Origin: Selenomonadaceae bacterium
GTDB lineage: Bacteria > Bacillota > Negativicutes > Selenomonadales > Selenomonadaceae
Assembly (NCBI GenBank): GCA_030523645.1
Contig: JAUNIB010000001.1
Location: 558,001-622,000 of the forward strand
Direction of reading: 5' to 3'
Length of the DNA stretch: 64,000 bases
Shown here piece after piece: positions 1 to 8,596 of this stretch (the first letter of the stretch is position 1; the number at the start of each line of letters is the position of its first letter). The position numbers and the translations under genes were made by a program. The notes under the pieces are model-generated. The model did no database searches. It saw only the letters and a program-made list of their open reading frames with translations, and was not told where the DNA came from.

Positions 1-1066
1 TCTGCTGCCGTTTTTCCTGAAGTGCCTTATTATCTTCAGTGTATTCGTTTACAGCGTTCTTACCGGCGGCAACTGCCTCTTCTTTTTGCTTTTCTTCCGC
101 GGAATAACGCTCAAGTGTCTCTTCGTCGTTACGCCGCTGCTCATCAAGCAGTCGAAGGTCGCCTTCCTTATCCTTGATTGTTTCAGAAAGGGTCAGCAGC
201 TCATTTCCGATGGCAGATAAGTCATTTTCTAAAGTGAGAACTCTTTGACTCAGTTCTTGTTTTTCTGCTTCAGCCTTTGCCAGCTCAGCAGTTACAGAAA
301 CTTCAGCGTCATTTTTAGCCAGAAGCTTATTCTTTCCGGTGGATATTTCCTGCTGTTCCCGTTCATAGCGCTCAAGCAGGCCTGTAATTTTTGCTTTGTC
401 CCGCTCCCCTGACAATTCATTGTATTGCCTGGTTTTTTCAGCTTCAATCTTCAGCGGTTCAAGCTGGGTATCAATTTCCCGTAATATGTCATTAACGCGG
501 GTTAGATTATTCTGTGTGTTCTCCAGTTTTCTGGAAGCTTCCTTGCGATTTGTTCGGAACTTTGTTATACCGGCTGCCTCTTCAAAGAAAAGACGGCGCT
601 CCTCCGGTTTACTGTTAAGTATCTCATCAATCTTGTTCTGACCGATGATGCTTATTCCTTCACGGCCGATACCGGTATCGGCCAGCAAAAGATGTATATC
701 CTTCAACCGACAAGGTACTTTGTTAATATAGCACTCGCTCTCCCCGGAACGGAAAAGACGCCTGGTAATAATAACCTCAGAATAATCTACAGGCAGTCTT
801 GCATCATCATTTGAAAAATAAAGTGATACCTCAGCAACGCCAAGCTGTCTGCGCTCTTTACTGCCGGTAAAAATTATATCCTCAGTCTTTAAGCCTCTGA
901 GATTGCGAACGTTCTGCTCACCAAGAACCCAGCGAATAGCATCTGTAATATTACTTTTTCCGCTGCCATTTGGGCCAACGATAGCAGTAACTCCCTTATC
1001 AAAATCTACTTCAATCTTATCAGCAAAGGACTTAAATCCGTATGCTGTCAAGCGTTTAAGTTGCAA
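1..1066 (-). CDS. smc: Chromosome segregation protein SMC, N-terminal part (runs off the window)
   Basis: Condensin ATPase that organises and segregates the chromosome. The first ~355 residues are present. The start reads MQLKRLTAYGFKSFADKI, followed by a Walker A loop GPNGSGKSN near residues 32-40 and the Q-loop region (GIGREGISIIGQ) near residue 150, then a long charged, heptad-like coiled coil rich in E, K and Q that is still continuing at base 1. The hinge, second coil and C-terminal Walker B head lie outside. A TTG start at 1066-1064 fits: an in-frame TAG lies two codons upstream and an AAAGGTG ribosome site sits about 6 bases before it. This start only 30 bp after the UPF0104 gene suggests co-transcription. 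Identification is firm. Confidence 0.95.
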   Translation of the reverse strand, partial: MQLKRLTAYGFKSFADKIEVDFDKGVTAIVGPNGSGKSNITDAIRWVLGEQNVRNLRGLKTEDIIFTGSKERRQLGVAEVSLYFSNDDARLPVDYSEVIITRRLFRSGESECYINKVPCRLKDIHLLLADTGIGREGISIIGQNKIDEILNSKPEERRLFFEEAAGITKFRTNRKEASRKLENTQNNLTRVNDILREIDTQLEPLKIEAEKTRQYNELSGERDKAKITGLLERYEREQQEISTGKNKLLAKNDAEVSVTAELAKAEAEKQELSQRVLTLENDLSAIGNELLTLSETIKDKEGDLRLLDEQRRNDEETLERYSAEEKQKEEAVAAGKNAVNEYTEDNKALQEKRQQ

Positions 1067-1096
1067 CAGCTACACCTTTTCTAAAATCGTATACAA

Positions 1097-2083
1097 TCAG
1101 TCTGTTTGTTTATTTATAAAGTTCTCGCCGAATAACTTAACTGTATAAAAGAGACCAATTAAAAACGGCAAATACTCAGAAATAATCCGCCATGCTACTG
1201 CTAATATACCGACAGTTCCGGCCGGAACGAGATTCTTAAACAATAAGACAAAGCCGCCTTCGGCTACTCCGCTGCCTCCAGGAGTGGGGGTAAAATACAG
1301 CAGCATATTCAGGAAGAACATCCGGCCCATTACCATCAACCAGTCCGCGTCATCCACGCCAAGCCCATACATAAGGCATGGCAAAATAGCGTAGAGGAAA
1401 AACAATGAAATACCGGATTCCAGACAAATAAGAACCATCATTAAAGGCGACTTTTTCAGCAGTCTGGTTGCTTCTTTTATTTCCTGAAAGAGTTCCAGCA
1501 GCTGGTGTCCGCGGTGAACCGGCAGCGCCTTAGCAATCTTTACAATCAGACGGGCAAATAAATGATACTTAATAATTACCCACAACCCGATGGTCGATAG
1601 TAATAATGCTGATGCAGTAAAAATTATAGCATTATCAGATAGTACAGGAATAATTTTACTGTCGTATAAAAAAATAAACGGAGTTGTTAATAACAGGAAC
1701 GCAATCGTCATAAGGGTCTTACCCAAGATTACTGCTGTTGCTTTGCCTGTTGGAACGCCAAACTTTTTTAAGAAAAGCATCTGGGCCACTGCACCGCCGG
1801 TCGCACCGGGAGTCAGCAAAGCCAAAAAATAGTTTCCGAATACGACCTGCATTGCCTGACGCAGTGAAATTTTTTCCCCGGAAATCCCCAAAATATGCAT
1901 CAATCTGGTTCCGTCAAGCAACAATCCTATGCTGGTGGAACCAAGAGCCAATAAAACACCTACGGGCTTGAAAACAGTGAGATTTGCCAGAGTGTTAATA
2001 TCAACAGTAAAATATATTACCAAGCCTGATATCAAAAGCAAAAGCGTTACAATAAACGCCAGTCGCCGATGAAATTTGTTCAT
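1097..2083 (-). CDS. UPF0104 / lysylphosphatidylglycerol synthase-like transmembrane protein
   Basis: A 328-residue polytopic membrane protein with about eight hydrophobic segments. The stretch NYFLALLTPGATGGAVAQM near residues 90-108 and a later TPTPGGSGVAEGGF near 265-280 match the conserved glycine/proline motifs of the UPF0104 (YbhN, flippase-like, MprF transmembrane) family. Members are thought to move or present lipids, but it lacks the soluble aminoacyl-transferase domain of MprF, so lysyl-PG synthesis is not implied. It precedes smc by 30 bp and follows a 160 bp gap after folE2, so it probably has its own promoter. The substrate cannot be told from sequence. Confidence 0.8.
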   Translation of the reverse strand: MNKFHRRLAFIVTLLLLISGLVIYFTVDINTLANLTVFKPVGVLLALGSTSIGLLLDGTRLMHILGISGEKISLRQAMQVVFGNYFLALLTPGATGGAVAQMLFLKKFGVPTGKATAVILGKTLMTIAFLLLTTPFIFLYDSKIIPVLSDNAIIFTASALLLSTIGLWVIIKYHLFARLIVKIAKALPVHRGHQLLELFQEIKEATRLLKKSPLMMVLICLESGISLFFLYAILPCLMYGLGVDDADWLMVMGRMFFLNMLLYFTPTPGGSGVAEGGFVLLFKNLVPAGTVGILAVAWRIISEYLPFLIGLFYTVKLFGENFINKQTD

Positions 2084-2154
2084 TAATGAACTCCTTACGG
2101 TTGATAAAATATTAAGAAAGGTTATTTACACGCACACAACCTCATTATAATAAT

Positions 2155-2196
2155 AATGCCAATATGAAAAATTGTAAAGTCTTTCATATTGGCATT
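2155..2196. repeat. Perfect 15-bp inverted repeat between folE2 and the UPF0104 gene
   Basis: AATGCCAATATGAAA at 2155-2169 is exactly complementary to 2182-2196, with a 12-base loop. Neither side has a proper T run (minus side continues ATTATTATAAT), so it is not a textbook terminator, although its place after folE2 makes a terminator role plausible. A TATAAT lies just downstream on the minus strand. It could instead be an operator. Confidence 0.5.
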
Positions 2197-2243
2197 GCCT
2201 TTTCTTATGGAATTTTCAGGTACCAGAAATCAATCAGCAGTCA

Positions 2244-3032
2244 TTATTCTGCCGATTCTTCGTGAGCAGCATAAGCATTGTGGTTATGAATGGATTCATA
2301 GTTCTCGCATTCAACCCGAAAATAGCTTTGTCCGTCCAAGCCGCGCAGAGCAATGACAAGATCCCGCAGTATGTCCTCGACGAACTTTGGATTGTCAAAG
2401 GCAGCTTCGGTTACAAACTTTTCGTCGACCCGTTTCAGCAATGGATAGACCGGGCAGGAAGCCTGATCTTCCATAAGCTTTACTAAGTCCTCAATAAAGA
2501 TGCATTCCTTGTCATCCTTAAAGCGAATAGTGACGGACATTTTTCCTCTCTGATTATGGGCTCCATAATCAGAGATTTCTTTGCTGCAGGGACAAAGAGA
2601 AGTATACGGCACATCGACTTCCAAAGTAAACACAAATCGACCGTTCCTTGCAAGCTCTCCGATGAATTTGCAGTCCACATCCAGCAAAGACTCTTTTCCG
2701 CTGACCGGTGCCGTCTTTCTGATGAAATACTTAAATCCAAGCGTCAAAAGTGCCGAATCAGCATCCAAATGTTCAATAGCCTGTTTCAGAATGTCTTCCA
2801 TTTCCTTTTCGGCTATGGGCTTAGTACTCCATTCACTCAAAATCTCCATAAAGCGGCTCATGTGAGTACCCTTCAAATGACGGGGCAGTGCTACGGTAAA
2901 CTGTATATCAGCCAAAACTGTCTGATAGCCGCCCTCTTTTGTTTTTATCTGAAAGGGCAGCTTAGCATCCTTTATTCCCACCCGCTGTATGGCGATTCCT
3001 CTGGTATCAGGGGTATTTTGAATATCTTTCAT
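2244..3032 (-). CDS. folE2: GTP cyclohydrolase FolE2 (type IB)
   Basis: Converts GTP to dihydroneopterin triphosphate, the first step of both folate and queuosine synthesis. At 262 residues it has the usual length of the type IB enzyme, which is unrelated in sequence to zinc-dependent FolE. The diagnostic motif LCPCSKEISDYGAHNQRG near residues 147-164 holds the metal-binding cysteine and the conserved His/Gln/Arg residues. It starts 3 bp after queC, with AAGGTG spanning the queC stop as ribosome site. The queC pairing suggests that its product feeds 7-deazaguanine (queuosine) synthesis; queD and queE are not in the window. A folate role is equally possible. Confidence 0.93.
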   Translation of the reverse strand: MKDIQNTPDTRGIAIQRVGIKDAKLPFQIKTKEGGYQTVLADIQFTVALPRHLKGTHMSRFMEILSEWSTKPIAEKEMEDILKQAIEHLDADSALLTLGFKYFIRKTAPVSGKESLLDVDCKFIGELARNGRFVFTLEVDVPYTSLCPCSKEISDYGAHNQRGKMSVTIRFKDDKECIFIEDLVKLMEDQASCPVYPLLKRVDEKFVTEAAFDNPKFVEDILRDLVIALRGLDGQSYFRVECENYESIHNHNAYAAHEESAE

Positions 3033-3035
3033 GAA

Positions 3036-3722
3036 TTACACCTTGATTTCGTATTCTATTGGGTCCGGAACTCCGGCAGCATTGAATCCCTCAAGCCGCA
3101 AAAGGCAGCTGTCGCAAACGCCGCAGGCTTTCTCCCCGCCCTTGTAGCAGCTGTGGGTATACTGAAGCGGAGCACCGAGTTTTACACCAAGCTGTACGAT
3201 TTCTTTTTTTGAGAGATTCTGAAGAGGAGTCTCTATTTTTATTCTGACGCCCTTTACAGCAGTTGCCGTAGTAGCATAGTCAGCCATCATCTGAAATTTC
3301 TCGATAAACTCCGGTCGACAATCTGGATAACCGGAATAGTCCACAGAATTCACACCTATAAAAATATGATTTGCCCCCACTACCTCGGCATATCCCATAG
3401 CATAGCTGAGAAAAATCAGATTTCTTGCCGGTACATAAGTAACAGGCACATCTTCCCGGCCTGTATCTCCGTCCGGTACATCTATAGAATCATCGGTAAG
3501 AGCACTGCCGCCGATGAGATTCATATTTGTATCGATGATAAGGTGTCTCTTGACCTTGTAGTATTCTGCTACCTTTTTTGCACCTTCCAGCTCTATGTTA
3601 TGACGCTGGTGATAGTCAAAGCTTATAGGATAAAGCTCATAGCCCAAACTATCAGCTACCGCCATACAGGTAGTGGAATCAAGTCCGCCGGATAGAAGTA
3701 TGACTGCCTTCTCCATTTTCAT
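3036..3722 (-). CDS. queC: 7-cyano-7-deazaguanine (preQ0) synthase QueC
   Basis: ATP-dependent enzyme turning 7-carboxy-7-deazaguanine and ammonia into preQ0, a precursor of queuosine in tRNA. The N-terminus carries the PP-loop SGGLDSTT near residues 11-18, and the C-terminus the zinc-binding cysteines in CYKGGEKACGVCDSC. Length (228 aa) is normal. There are two possible ATGs, at 3722 and 3716; AGAGGGG upstream suits 3722 at short spacing or 3716 at longer spacing. It lies 9 bp after rpe and 3 bp before folE2 on the same strand. No preQ1 riboswitch is visible, since the gene sits inside an operon. Confidence 0.95.
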   Translation of the reverse strand: MKMEKAVILLSGGLDSTTCMAVADSLGYELYPISFDYHQRHNIELEGAKKVAEYYKVKRHLIIDTNMNLIGGSALTDDSIDVPDGDTGREDVPVTYVPARNLIFLSYAMGYAEVVGANHIFIGVNSVDYSGYPDCRPEFIEKFQMMADYATTATAVKGVRIKIETPLQNLSKKEIVQLGVKLGAPLQYTHSCYKGGEKACGVCDSCLLRLEGFNAAGVPDPIEYEIKV

Positions 3723-3731
3723 ATTCCCCTC

Positions 3732-4391
3732 TTAACGCAGTGATTCAATCGCTGCCGGAATATCATCGGCACCGTATATGTATGAACCGGCAACCAGAAC
3801 ATCAGCACCGGCAGAAACAACCAGCTTAGCTGTATCTGGCTTTATTCCGCCGTCGATTTCAATTTCAGCATTGCTTCCCTTAGCATCAATCATTTCCCGC
3901 AGGCGTTTTACCTTATCAACCATAGACGGGATGAATTTCTGTCCGCCATAGCCGGGGTTGACAGTCATTATAAGAATTAAATCTACATCATTTATCAATT
4001 CCTCAACTGCCGACAGCGGTGTTGCCGGATTGAGGGATACGCCGGCTTTTTTTCCAAGTGCATGTATTGCCTGAACGATGCGATGAGCGTGAACGGCTGC
4101 CTCAATGTGAAAGGTAATAATGTCAGCACCGGCAGCAGCAAATGATTCAATCTGAGTTTCCGGATGATTGACCATCAGATGAACATCAAAGACCTTATCC
4201 GTCACTTTCCTCAAACTTTTTACGACATCTGAACCGATGGTAATATTCGGCACAAAGCTGCCGTCCATAACATCAATGTGAATGTATTCCGCACCACCGT
4301 CATCTACTTTCTTTACATCCTGTCCAAGAGACGCAAAATCTGCGGAAAGTATAGACGGAGCAATTTTTACCTGTCTTTTACTATCAGCCAT
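3732..4391 (-). CDS. rpe: Ribulose-phosphate 3-epimerase
   Basis: Interconverts ribulose 5-phosphate and xylulose 5-phosphate in the pentose phosphate pathway. The 219-residue TIM barrel shows PSILSADFASLG near residue 13, HIDVMDGSFVPNIT near 37 (metal-binding His and Asp), VHLMVNHPE near 70, NPGYGGQKF near 144 and DGGIKPDT near 178 (catalytic Asp). The ATG overlaps the rsgA stop by 8 bases (ATGGCTGA), with GGAGG inside rsgA as ribosome site, so translation is probably coupled. The prkC-rsgA-rpe order is common in Firmicutes. Confidence 0.96.
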   Translation of the reverse strand: MADSKRQVKIAPSILSADFASLGQDVKKVDDGGAEYIHIDVMDGSFVPNITIGSDVVKSLRKVTDKVFDVHLMVNHPETQIESFAAAGADIITFHIEAAVHAHRIVQAIHALGKKAGVSLNPATPLSAVEELINDVDLILIMTVNPGYGGQKFIPSMVDKVKRLREMIDAKGSNAEIEIDGGIKPDTAKLVVSAGADVLVAGSYIYGADDIPAAIESLR

Positions 4392-5334
4392 TACTCTTCC
4401 TCCATTTGTACTTTTTGTTTTTCTCTAGCTGTTCATTTATATCATTCAAAATTGAAAGATACGAGGTATAACGAATATTATCGATTTCTCCTGTCTCTAC
4501 AGCCGACTTAACTCCGCAATCGGAAGTCCTTTCATGCTGATGGAGACAACCTCTGTATCGGCAATCGCTTATATGCTTTCTGAATTCCGGAAAATAGCCT
4601 GCCAGCTCCACCGGTTCGATTTCCGTAAGGTCGAGGGAGCTGAAGCCTGGGGTATCAACGATATAGCCGCCAACTTTGACAGGCATTAATCGGGCAAGCC
4701 GTGTGGTATGTTTGCCGCGTTGGATTTTATCACTCAGTCCCCCGGTTGCCAAATCAAGTTCCCCGTCTATCGCATTGCCAAGTGAAGATTTTCCGACACC
4801 TGACGGACCTGCAAAAACTGATATAGAATCAATCAGTTTGTTTCTCAGCTCATCGATATTTGCAGAATTAATTGCAGAAAGCAGAAGGACTTCATAACCA
4901 ATACGCTCATATCGCTCTTTCAGCTGCAGAAGAACATCTTCATCAACCAGGTCAATCTTATTAAAACAGATTGTCACCTCTTTGATACCCGACCATTCTG
5001 CCAGCACCAGAAATCTGTCCACTAGCAAAGGATGCGGATCAGGCTCCTTTGCAGCAAAAACGAGAAATGCCTTGTCGATATTTGCTACCATGGGTCGCCG
5101 CATCAAACTTCTTCTAGGCAGGAGCTTTTCAATAACTCCGCTGCCGTCAGGCAGGAGCGTGTATTCGACTTTATCACCGATGGTAACGATTTCCCTGTTT
5201 TTCTTAAAGACACCTCTAAGTTTACACGATATAGGCGGTTTGTCAGTTATTTCAAATCTGTCCCCATCAAGCTGTGGGACAATATAGTAAAAGCTGTTTT
5301 GAGTGCGAATAACGGTACCAATCGAACCCGTCAT
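4384..5334 (-). CDS. rsgA: Ribosome small-subunit maturation GTPase RsgA
   Basis: Circularly permuted GTPase that helps late assembly of the 30S subunit. The order is an N-terminal OB fold, then NKID (G4) near residue 120, GPSGVGKSSLGN (G1) near 178 and DTPGF (G3) near 228, followed by a zinc motif in CRYRGCLHQHERTSDC. The ATG at 5334 is preferred over an upstream in-frame one at 5358: AAAGGG in the tail of prkC lies about 8 bases before 5334, and this choice leaves a 4 bp gap instead of a 20 bp overlap. It sits between the PASTA kinase and rpe. Confidence 0.95.
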   Translation of the reverse strand: MTGSIGTVIRTQNSFYYIVPQLDGDRFEITDKPPISCKLRGVFKKNREIVTIGDKVEYTLLPDGSGVIEKLLPRRSLMRRPMVANIDKAFLVFAAKEPDPHPLLVDRFLVLAEWSGIKEVTICFNKIDLVDEDVLLQLKERYERIGYEVLLLSAINSANIDELRNKLIDSISVFAGPSGVGKSSLGNAIDGELDLATGGLSDKIQRGKHTTRLARLMPVKVGGYIVDTPGFSSLDLTEIEPVELAGYFPEFRKHISDCRYRGCLHQHERTSDCGVKSAVETGEIDNIRYTSYLSILNDINEQLEKNKKYKWRKSNG

Positions 5335-5338
5335 AGCT

Positions 5339-7048
5339 TCACCCTTTCTTTTTTCCATCCTTGCCTTTTATTACCGGATTATTGGCGTTATCTTTTGCAG
5401 CCTTGGCAACAACAATATTTACCTCGGTTCCTTCCGGGACTTCTCTGCCGCTGGGAGGATCCTGAGAAATTACAAGACCGGGCTTGTTCTTGCTTTCCTT
5501 CTCAGTAACAGTACCAAGCTTTAATTTTTTGCTGATAAGGGTTGCTTCTGCCAAGTCGGACATCTGACCAATCACTTTAGGAACGGCCACAATCTGCAGC
5601 TCAGGCTTACTGATTGTCAGATCTACCTTAGATCCCTTAAGAATCTGCGACTTTGCCTTAGGCTCCTGCTCGAGGACATTTCCGGCTTCACCCTTCTTTG
5701 ACTTCTCATAGACATTGCCGATTTTTAAGCCAACCTTTTGAAGCTTCGTCTGAGCATCACGACGAGATAAGCCAATGACATCCGGCATTTCTACCATTTC
5801 CCCGCCGTCAGAAACCGTGAGAACAATGTTTCTGTCCTGCTTAACCCTCCGGCCTGCTTCCGGCTCCTGAAAGATTACCTCTCCCGGTTTCTTATCTGCG
5901 TTAAAAACCTTTTTTACCGAAACACGAAGCTTTTCACTCTCAATTATTTTTTTTGCGTCAGCAATTTGCTTCCCTACAACATTTGGCACATCTACTTCAG
6001 CAACGACCCAGAATTTACCAAGCATGAGGTAGGTACCGGCAAAGAAACCGCCGGTCAGCAGAATAAGTACTGCTGCGACAATTGCCAACTTCTGATAAAG
6101 CGGTCTGCCTGCTGCATTTTCCTCATTATCTGCACCGCTTTTTGCAAGCAGTTCGGCGTCAGCCCGAGAAAGGACACGAGTAACATCATCAATGTCTTCG
6201 TCTCCGCTGTTATAAAGCTCATCCTCGGCCTTGTTTATTAGTTCTACCAGCTCATTTGCGTCCGGTCGGCGCTCCACCTCTTTTTCCAGCGCTCTGGCAG
6301 CTATCGCTTCAACAACTGCCGGAATTTCCGGATGCTCCTTTCGTATTGACGGCATCTCCTCCTCCAGATGCTTTAGTGCAATACTTACAGATGTTTCACC
6401 GGTAAAAGGCAGCTTACCGCAGAGTAATTCATAGAAAACAACACCCAGTGAATAAACATCCGTTTTAGGAGTTATAGCCAATCCCTGTGCCTGCTCCGGT
6501 GAGAAATAATGAACTGAGCCGACTACATCTCCGGTGAAGGACATTGTAGCAGAGCTTATGGCCCTTGCAATACCAAAATCGGCTACTTTCACCTGACCGT
6601 CAGTAGCAACCAGAATATTATGAGGTTTGATATCACAGTGAACGATATTATTTGAATGTGCATGAGCCAAAGCCCTTGCTATATCCTTCACTATTCTCAG
6701 GGATTCACGAACATTTAGGCTTTTATTCACCTGCAGCTTGTTCTTCAATGTCTCCCGGGAAACATATTCCATTACGATATAGTGGAGTCCGTCAGTCTCC
6801 CCGACATCATATATGCTGACAATATTCGGATGAGACAAGCCAGCGGCTCTCTGAGCTTCCTTATTGAATCTCTCGATAAAATCAGAATCGGAAGCAAGAG
6901 AATCACGCAGTATCTTAATAGCAACAATGCGGTTGAGTACCATATCTCTGGCCTTGTATACCTCGGCCATTCCACCGCCGCCGACCTTTTCCAGAAGCTT
7001 GTATCTTCCGTCAAGCACAGTACCTTCCTGTTTTGTCATATCATTCAT
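5339..7048 (-). CDS. prkC: Serine/threonine protein kinase with three PASTA domains
   Basis: Membrane kinase of the PrkC/PknB family, which senses cell-wall fragments and tunes growth and division. Residues ~14-275 form the kinase: glycine loop KVGGGGMAEVY, lysine in VAIKIL, catalytic HCDIKPHN, DFGIA, and a SPEQ activation segment. One transmembrane segment lies near residues 325-350, followed by three extracellular PASTA repeats (about 360-425, 426-492 and 493-560), each with a P-x-V-[IV]-G motif. The catalytic loop reads HCD, not HRD, so it is a non-RD kinase. The start ATG is preceded by GGGGAG. It follows the phosphatase by 19 bp and the FHA protein is just before that, forming a phospho-signalling set. 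Confidence 0.96.
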   Translation of the reverse strand: MNDMTKQEGTVLDGRYKLLEKVGGGGMAEVYKARDMVLNRIVAIKILRDSLASDSDFIERFNKEAQRAAGLSHPNIVSIYDVGETDGLHYIVMEYVSRETLKNKLQVNKSLNVRESLRIVKDIARALAHAHSNNIVHCDIKPHNILVATDGQVKVADFGIARAISSATMSFTGDVVGSVHYFSPEQAQGLAITPKTDVYSLGVVFYELLCGKLPFTGETSVSIALKHLEEEMPSIRKEHPEIPAVVEAIAARALEKEVERRPDANELVELINKAEDELYNSGDEDIDDVTRVLSRADAELLAKSGADNEENAAGRPLYQKLAIVAAVLILLTGGFFAGTYLMLGKFWVVAEVDVPNVVGKQIADAKKIIESEKLRVSVKKVFNADKKPGEVIFQEPEAGRRVKQDRNIVLTVSDGGEMVEMPDVIGLSRRDAQTKLQKVGLKIGNVYEKSKKGEAGNVLEQEPKAKSQILKGSKVDLTISKPELQIVAVPKVIGQMSDLAEATLISKKLKLGTVTEKESKNKPGLVISQDPPSGREVPEGTEVNIVVAKAAKDNANNPVIKGKDGKKKG

Positions 7049-7067
7049 AACTCACTGCTCCCCTTAC

Positions 7068-7817
7068 TCAGCAGTATCCTGCAACCGTGACAACTATTGC
7101 GGTAACATTATCCCTTGATCCAAAGTTCAAGGCTGCTCTTACCAGTGTTTTAGCCTCAGCTTCAGAAGCGGAATCATTTAACAAATCACACATGGCGGAC
7201 TCTGACAATGCACCGCTAAGTCCATCCGTACAGAGAACAAGTTTGTCTCCGTTTTCTATGTTGAAGCTCCCTGTGTCAGCAAAAACAACATTGTCAACGC
7301 CTATCGCCCTTGTGAGCATATTAGCACTTGCATTCTTTGCCGCATCAGCAGGAGTAGCCTCTCCCCTGTCAACAAGCAGGTTGGCGTAGGTGTGGTCTTT
7401 GGTAATCTGATTCAGCTTTCCGGCATGCAGGTGATATAGTTTACTGTCGCCGACATGGGCCCAATAAACCGTATCTCCTTCTATGTGACACAAAGTTGCC
7501 GTTGTCCCCATCCCTTGTTTATCCTGACTTTTTCCAGCCTCTTCAACAACAATCCTGTTTGCCTGCGTTATAACTTGCTTCAGGGACAGCTCCGTAATAT
7601 TTGCTTCACCGGTCAACTGTTCTTTGGCAGTATCCGTGAGTATTCTGCTTGCCACTTCACCTGCAGCATAACCGCCCATGCCATCAGCTATAACAAATGT
7701 TGACGGTTCTACCACGACAAAGCTGTCTTCGTTCTCTTTTCTGACCGGCCCGATATCCGTATCAGCGGACCAGACCAATTTATGCTGCTGCTTTTTGGAA
7801 ATGTCTTCAATAGCCAA
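7068..7817 (-). CDS. stp: PP2C-family serine/threonine phosphatase (Stp/PrpC)
   Basis: Metal-dependent phosphatase that reverses phosphorylation by the neighbouring PASTA kinase. It has 249 residues. The motifs are DIGPVRKENEDSF near residues 21-33, VIADGMGGYAAGE near 42-54 (metal-binding Asp and Gly), GTTAT near 103, HVGDSKLY near 120 and LCTDGLSG near 195, with GSRDNVTAIV at the end. The TTG at 7817 is the likely start, with a GGGGTGG ribosome site 8 bases before it; there is no ATG nearby in frame. The phosphatase-kinase order is typical of Firmicutes. Confidence 0.95.
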   Translation of the reverse strand: MAIEDISKKQQHKLVWSADTDIGPVRKENEDSFVVVEPSTFVIADGMGGYAAGEVASRILTDTAKEQLTGEANITELSLKQVITQANRIVVEEAGKSQDKQGMGTTATLCHIEGDTVYWAHVGDSKLYHLHAGKLNQITKDHTYANLLVDRGEATPADAAKNASANMLTRAIGVDNVVFADTGSFNIENGDKLVLCTDGLSGALSESAMCDLLNDSASEAEAKTLVRAALNFGSRDNVTAIVVTVAGYC

Positions 7818-7846
7818 CTTCTATGCCACCCCCTATCATACCGTAA

Positions 7847-8578
7847 TCAGATATTGTCTGATTCTTCCCTGAGTCTATATATCAGCTTTGTCTGCCCAAA
7901 GAGAATCTCATCACCGATATTCAGTCGATGGCTTTCAATCTTATCACCGTTTACATAGGTACCATTCAGGCTGTCTGCATCATATATGACATGACGATGC
8001 TTTTCGTACAGTATGTAACTGTGCAGTCTTGAGATTGTATTATCTTCCAGACAAACATCGTTCTTTTCCTGCCTGCCTATATAAAGCTTATCTTCTCCTA
8101 CAAGCCATTTTCTGTCTTCATCCGTAGATAACACAAGCTGTGCCACAATGTGCTTAACCCGGCGGGTTATCGGTAATGTGTAATCAGACTTTTCAACAAT
8201 CACCGTATCAGTAGACATTGATAGAACAGACTTCTTTTCTTCCGCATACATTGAACTGATTTTGCATTTTCCTTCCGGGATTTCACTGTCACCCTTTATG
8301 ATGACAGCAATTTTATCATCAATGTAAATGTCCAACTCAACAGCCTGCTTCTTAATAAACGACAACAAGTTATCGATTGTTCTTCGCGTGGCAAAGGCGC
8401 CGTAGTCCTCTGCAGACAAAAGGACAGTATAATTGTTCGGAACCCTTGTACCCTGAACTCCCTTTTTTCTCCGCTTTTTCAGCTCTGACAACAGGGCTTT
8501 TTTTATTTTTTCCTCCGTCAGCTTTGTGCTTCTTTTCAATAAAGCACCTGGGTTCAGTTCACGGGAAAACAATTTCAT
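7847..8578 (-). CDS. FhaA-like protein (DUF3662 + FHA domain)
   Basis: Cytoplasmic phosphothreonine-reading adaptor. The N-terminal ~115 residues (KKALLSELKKRRKKGVQGTR, then VPNNYTVLLSAEDY) resemble the DUF3662 domain of actinobacterial FhaA. A C-terminal FHA domain (about residues 150-235) has YIGRQEKNDVCLEDNTISRLH and a later DSLNGTYVNG, which hold the phosphopeptide-binding Arg, Ser and Asn. The ATG at 8578 is preferred over an in-frame TTG/GTG just upstream, because GGTGAT lies at good distance. It is 30 bp upstream of the phosphatase and kinase; a likely partner of phosphorylated kinase or wall proteins (inference). Confidence 0.85.
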   Translation of the reverse strand: MKLFSRELNPGALLKRSTKLTEEKIKKALLSELKKRRKKGVQGTRVPNNYTVLLSAEDYGAFATRRTIDNLLSFIKKQAVELDIYIDDKIAVIIKGDSEIPEGKCKISSMYAEEKKSVLSMSTDTVIVEKSDYTLPITRRVKHIVAQLVLSTDEDRKWLVGEDKLYIGRQEKNDVCLEDNTISRLHSYILYEKHRHVIYDADSLNGTYVNGDKIESHRLNIGDEILFGQTKLIYRLREESDNI

Positions 8579-8596
8579 ACTTATCACCAATAAAAG

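Noticed and set aside
3723-3731. PreQ1 riboswitch ahead of queC
   Set aside because: queC follows rpe by 9 bp, with no leader between them.
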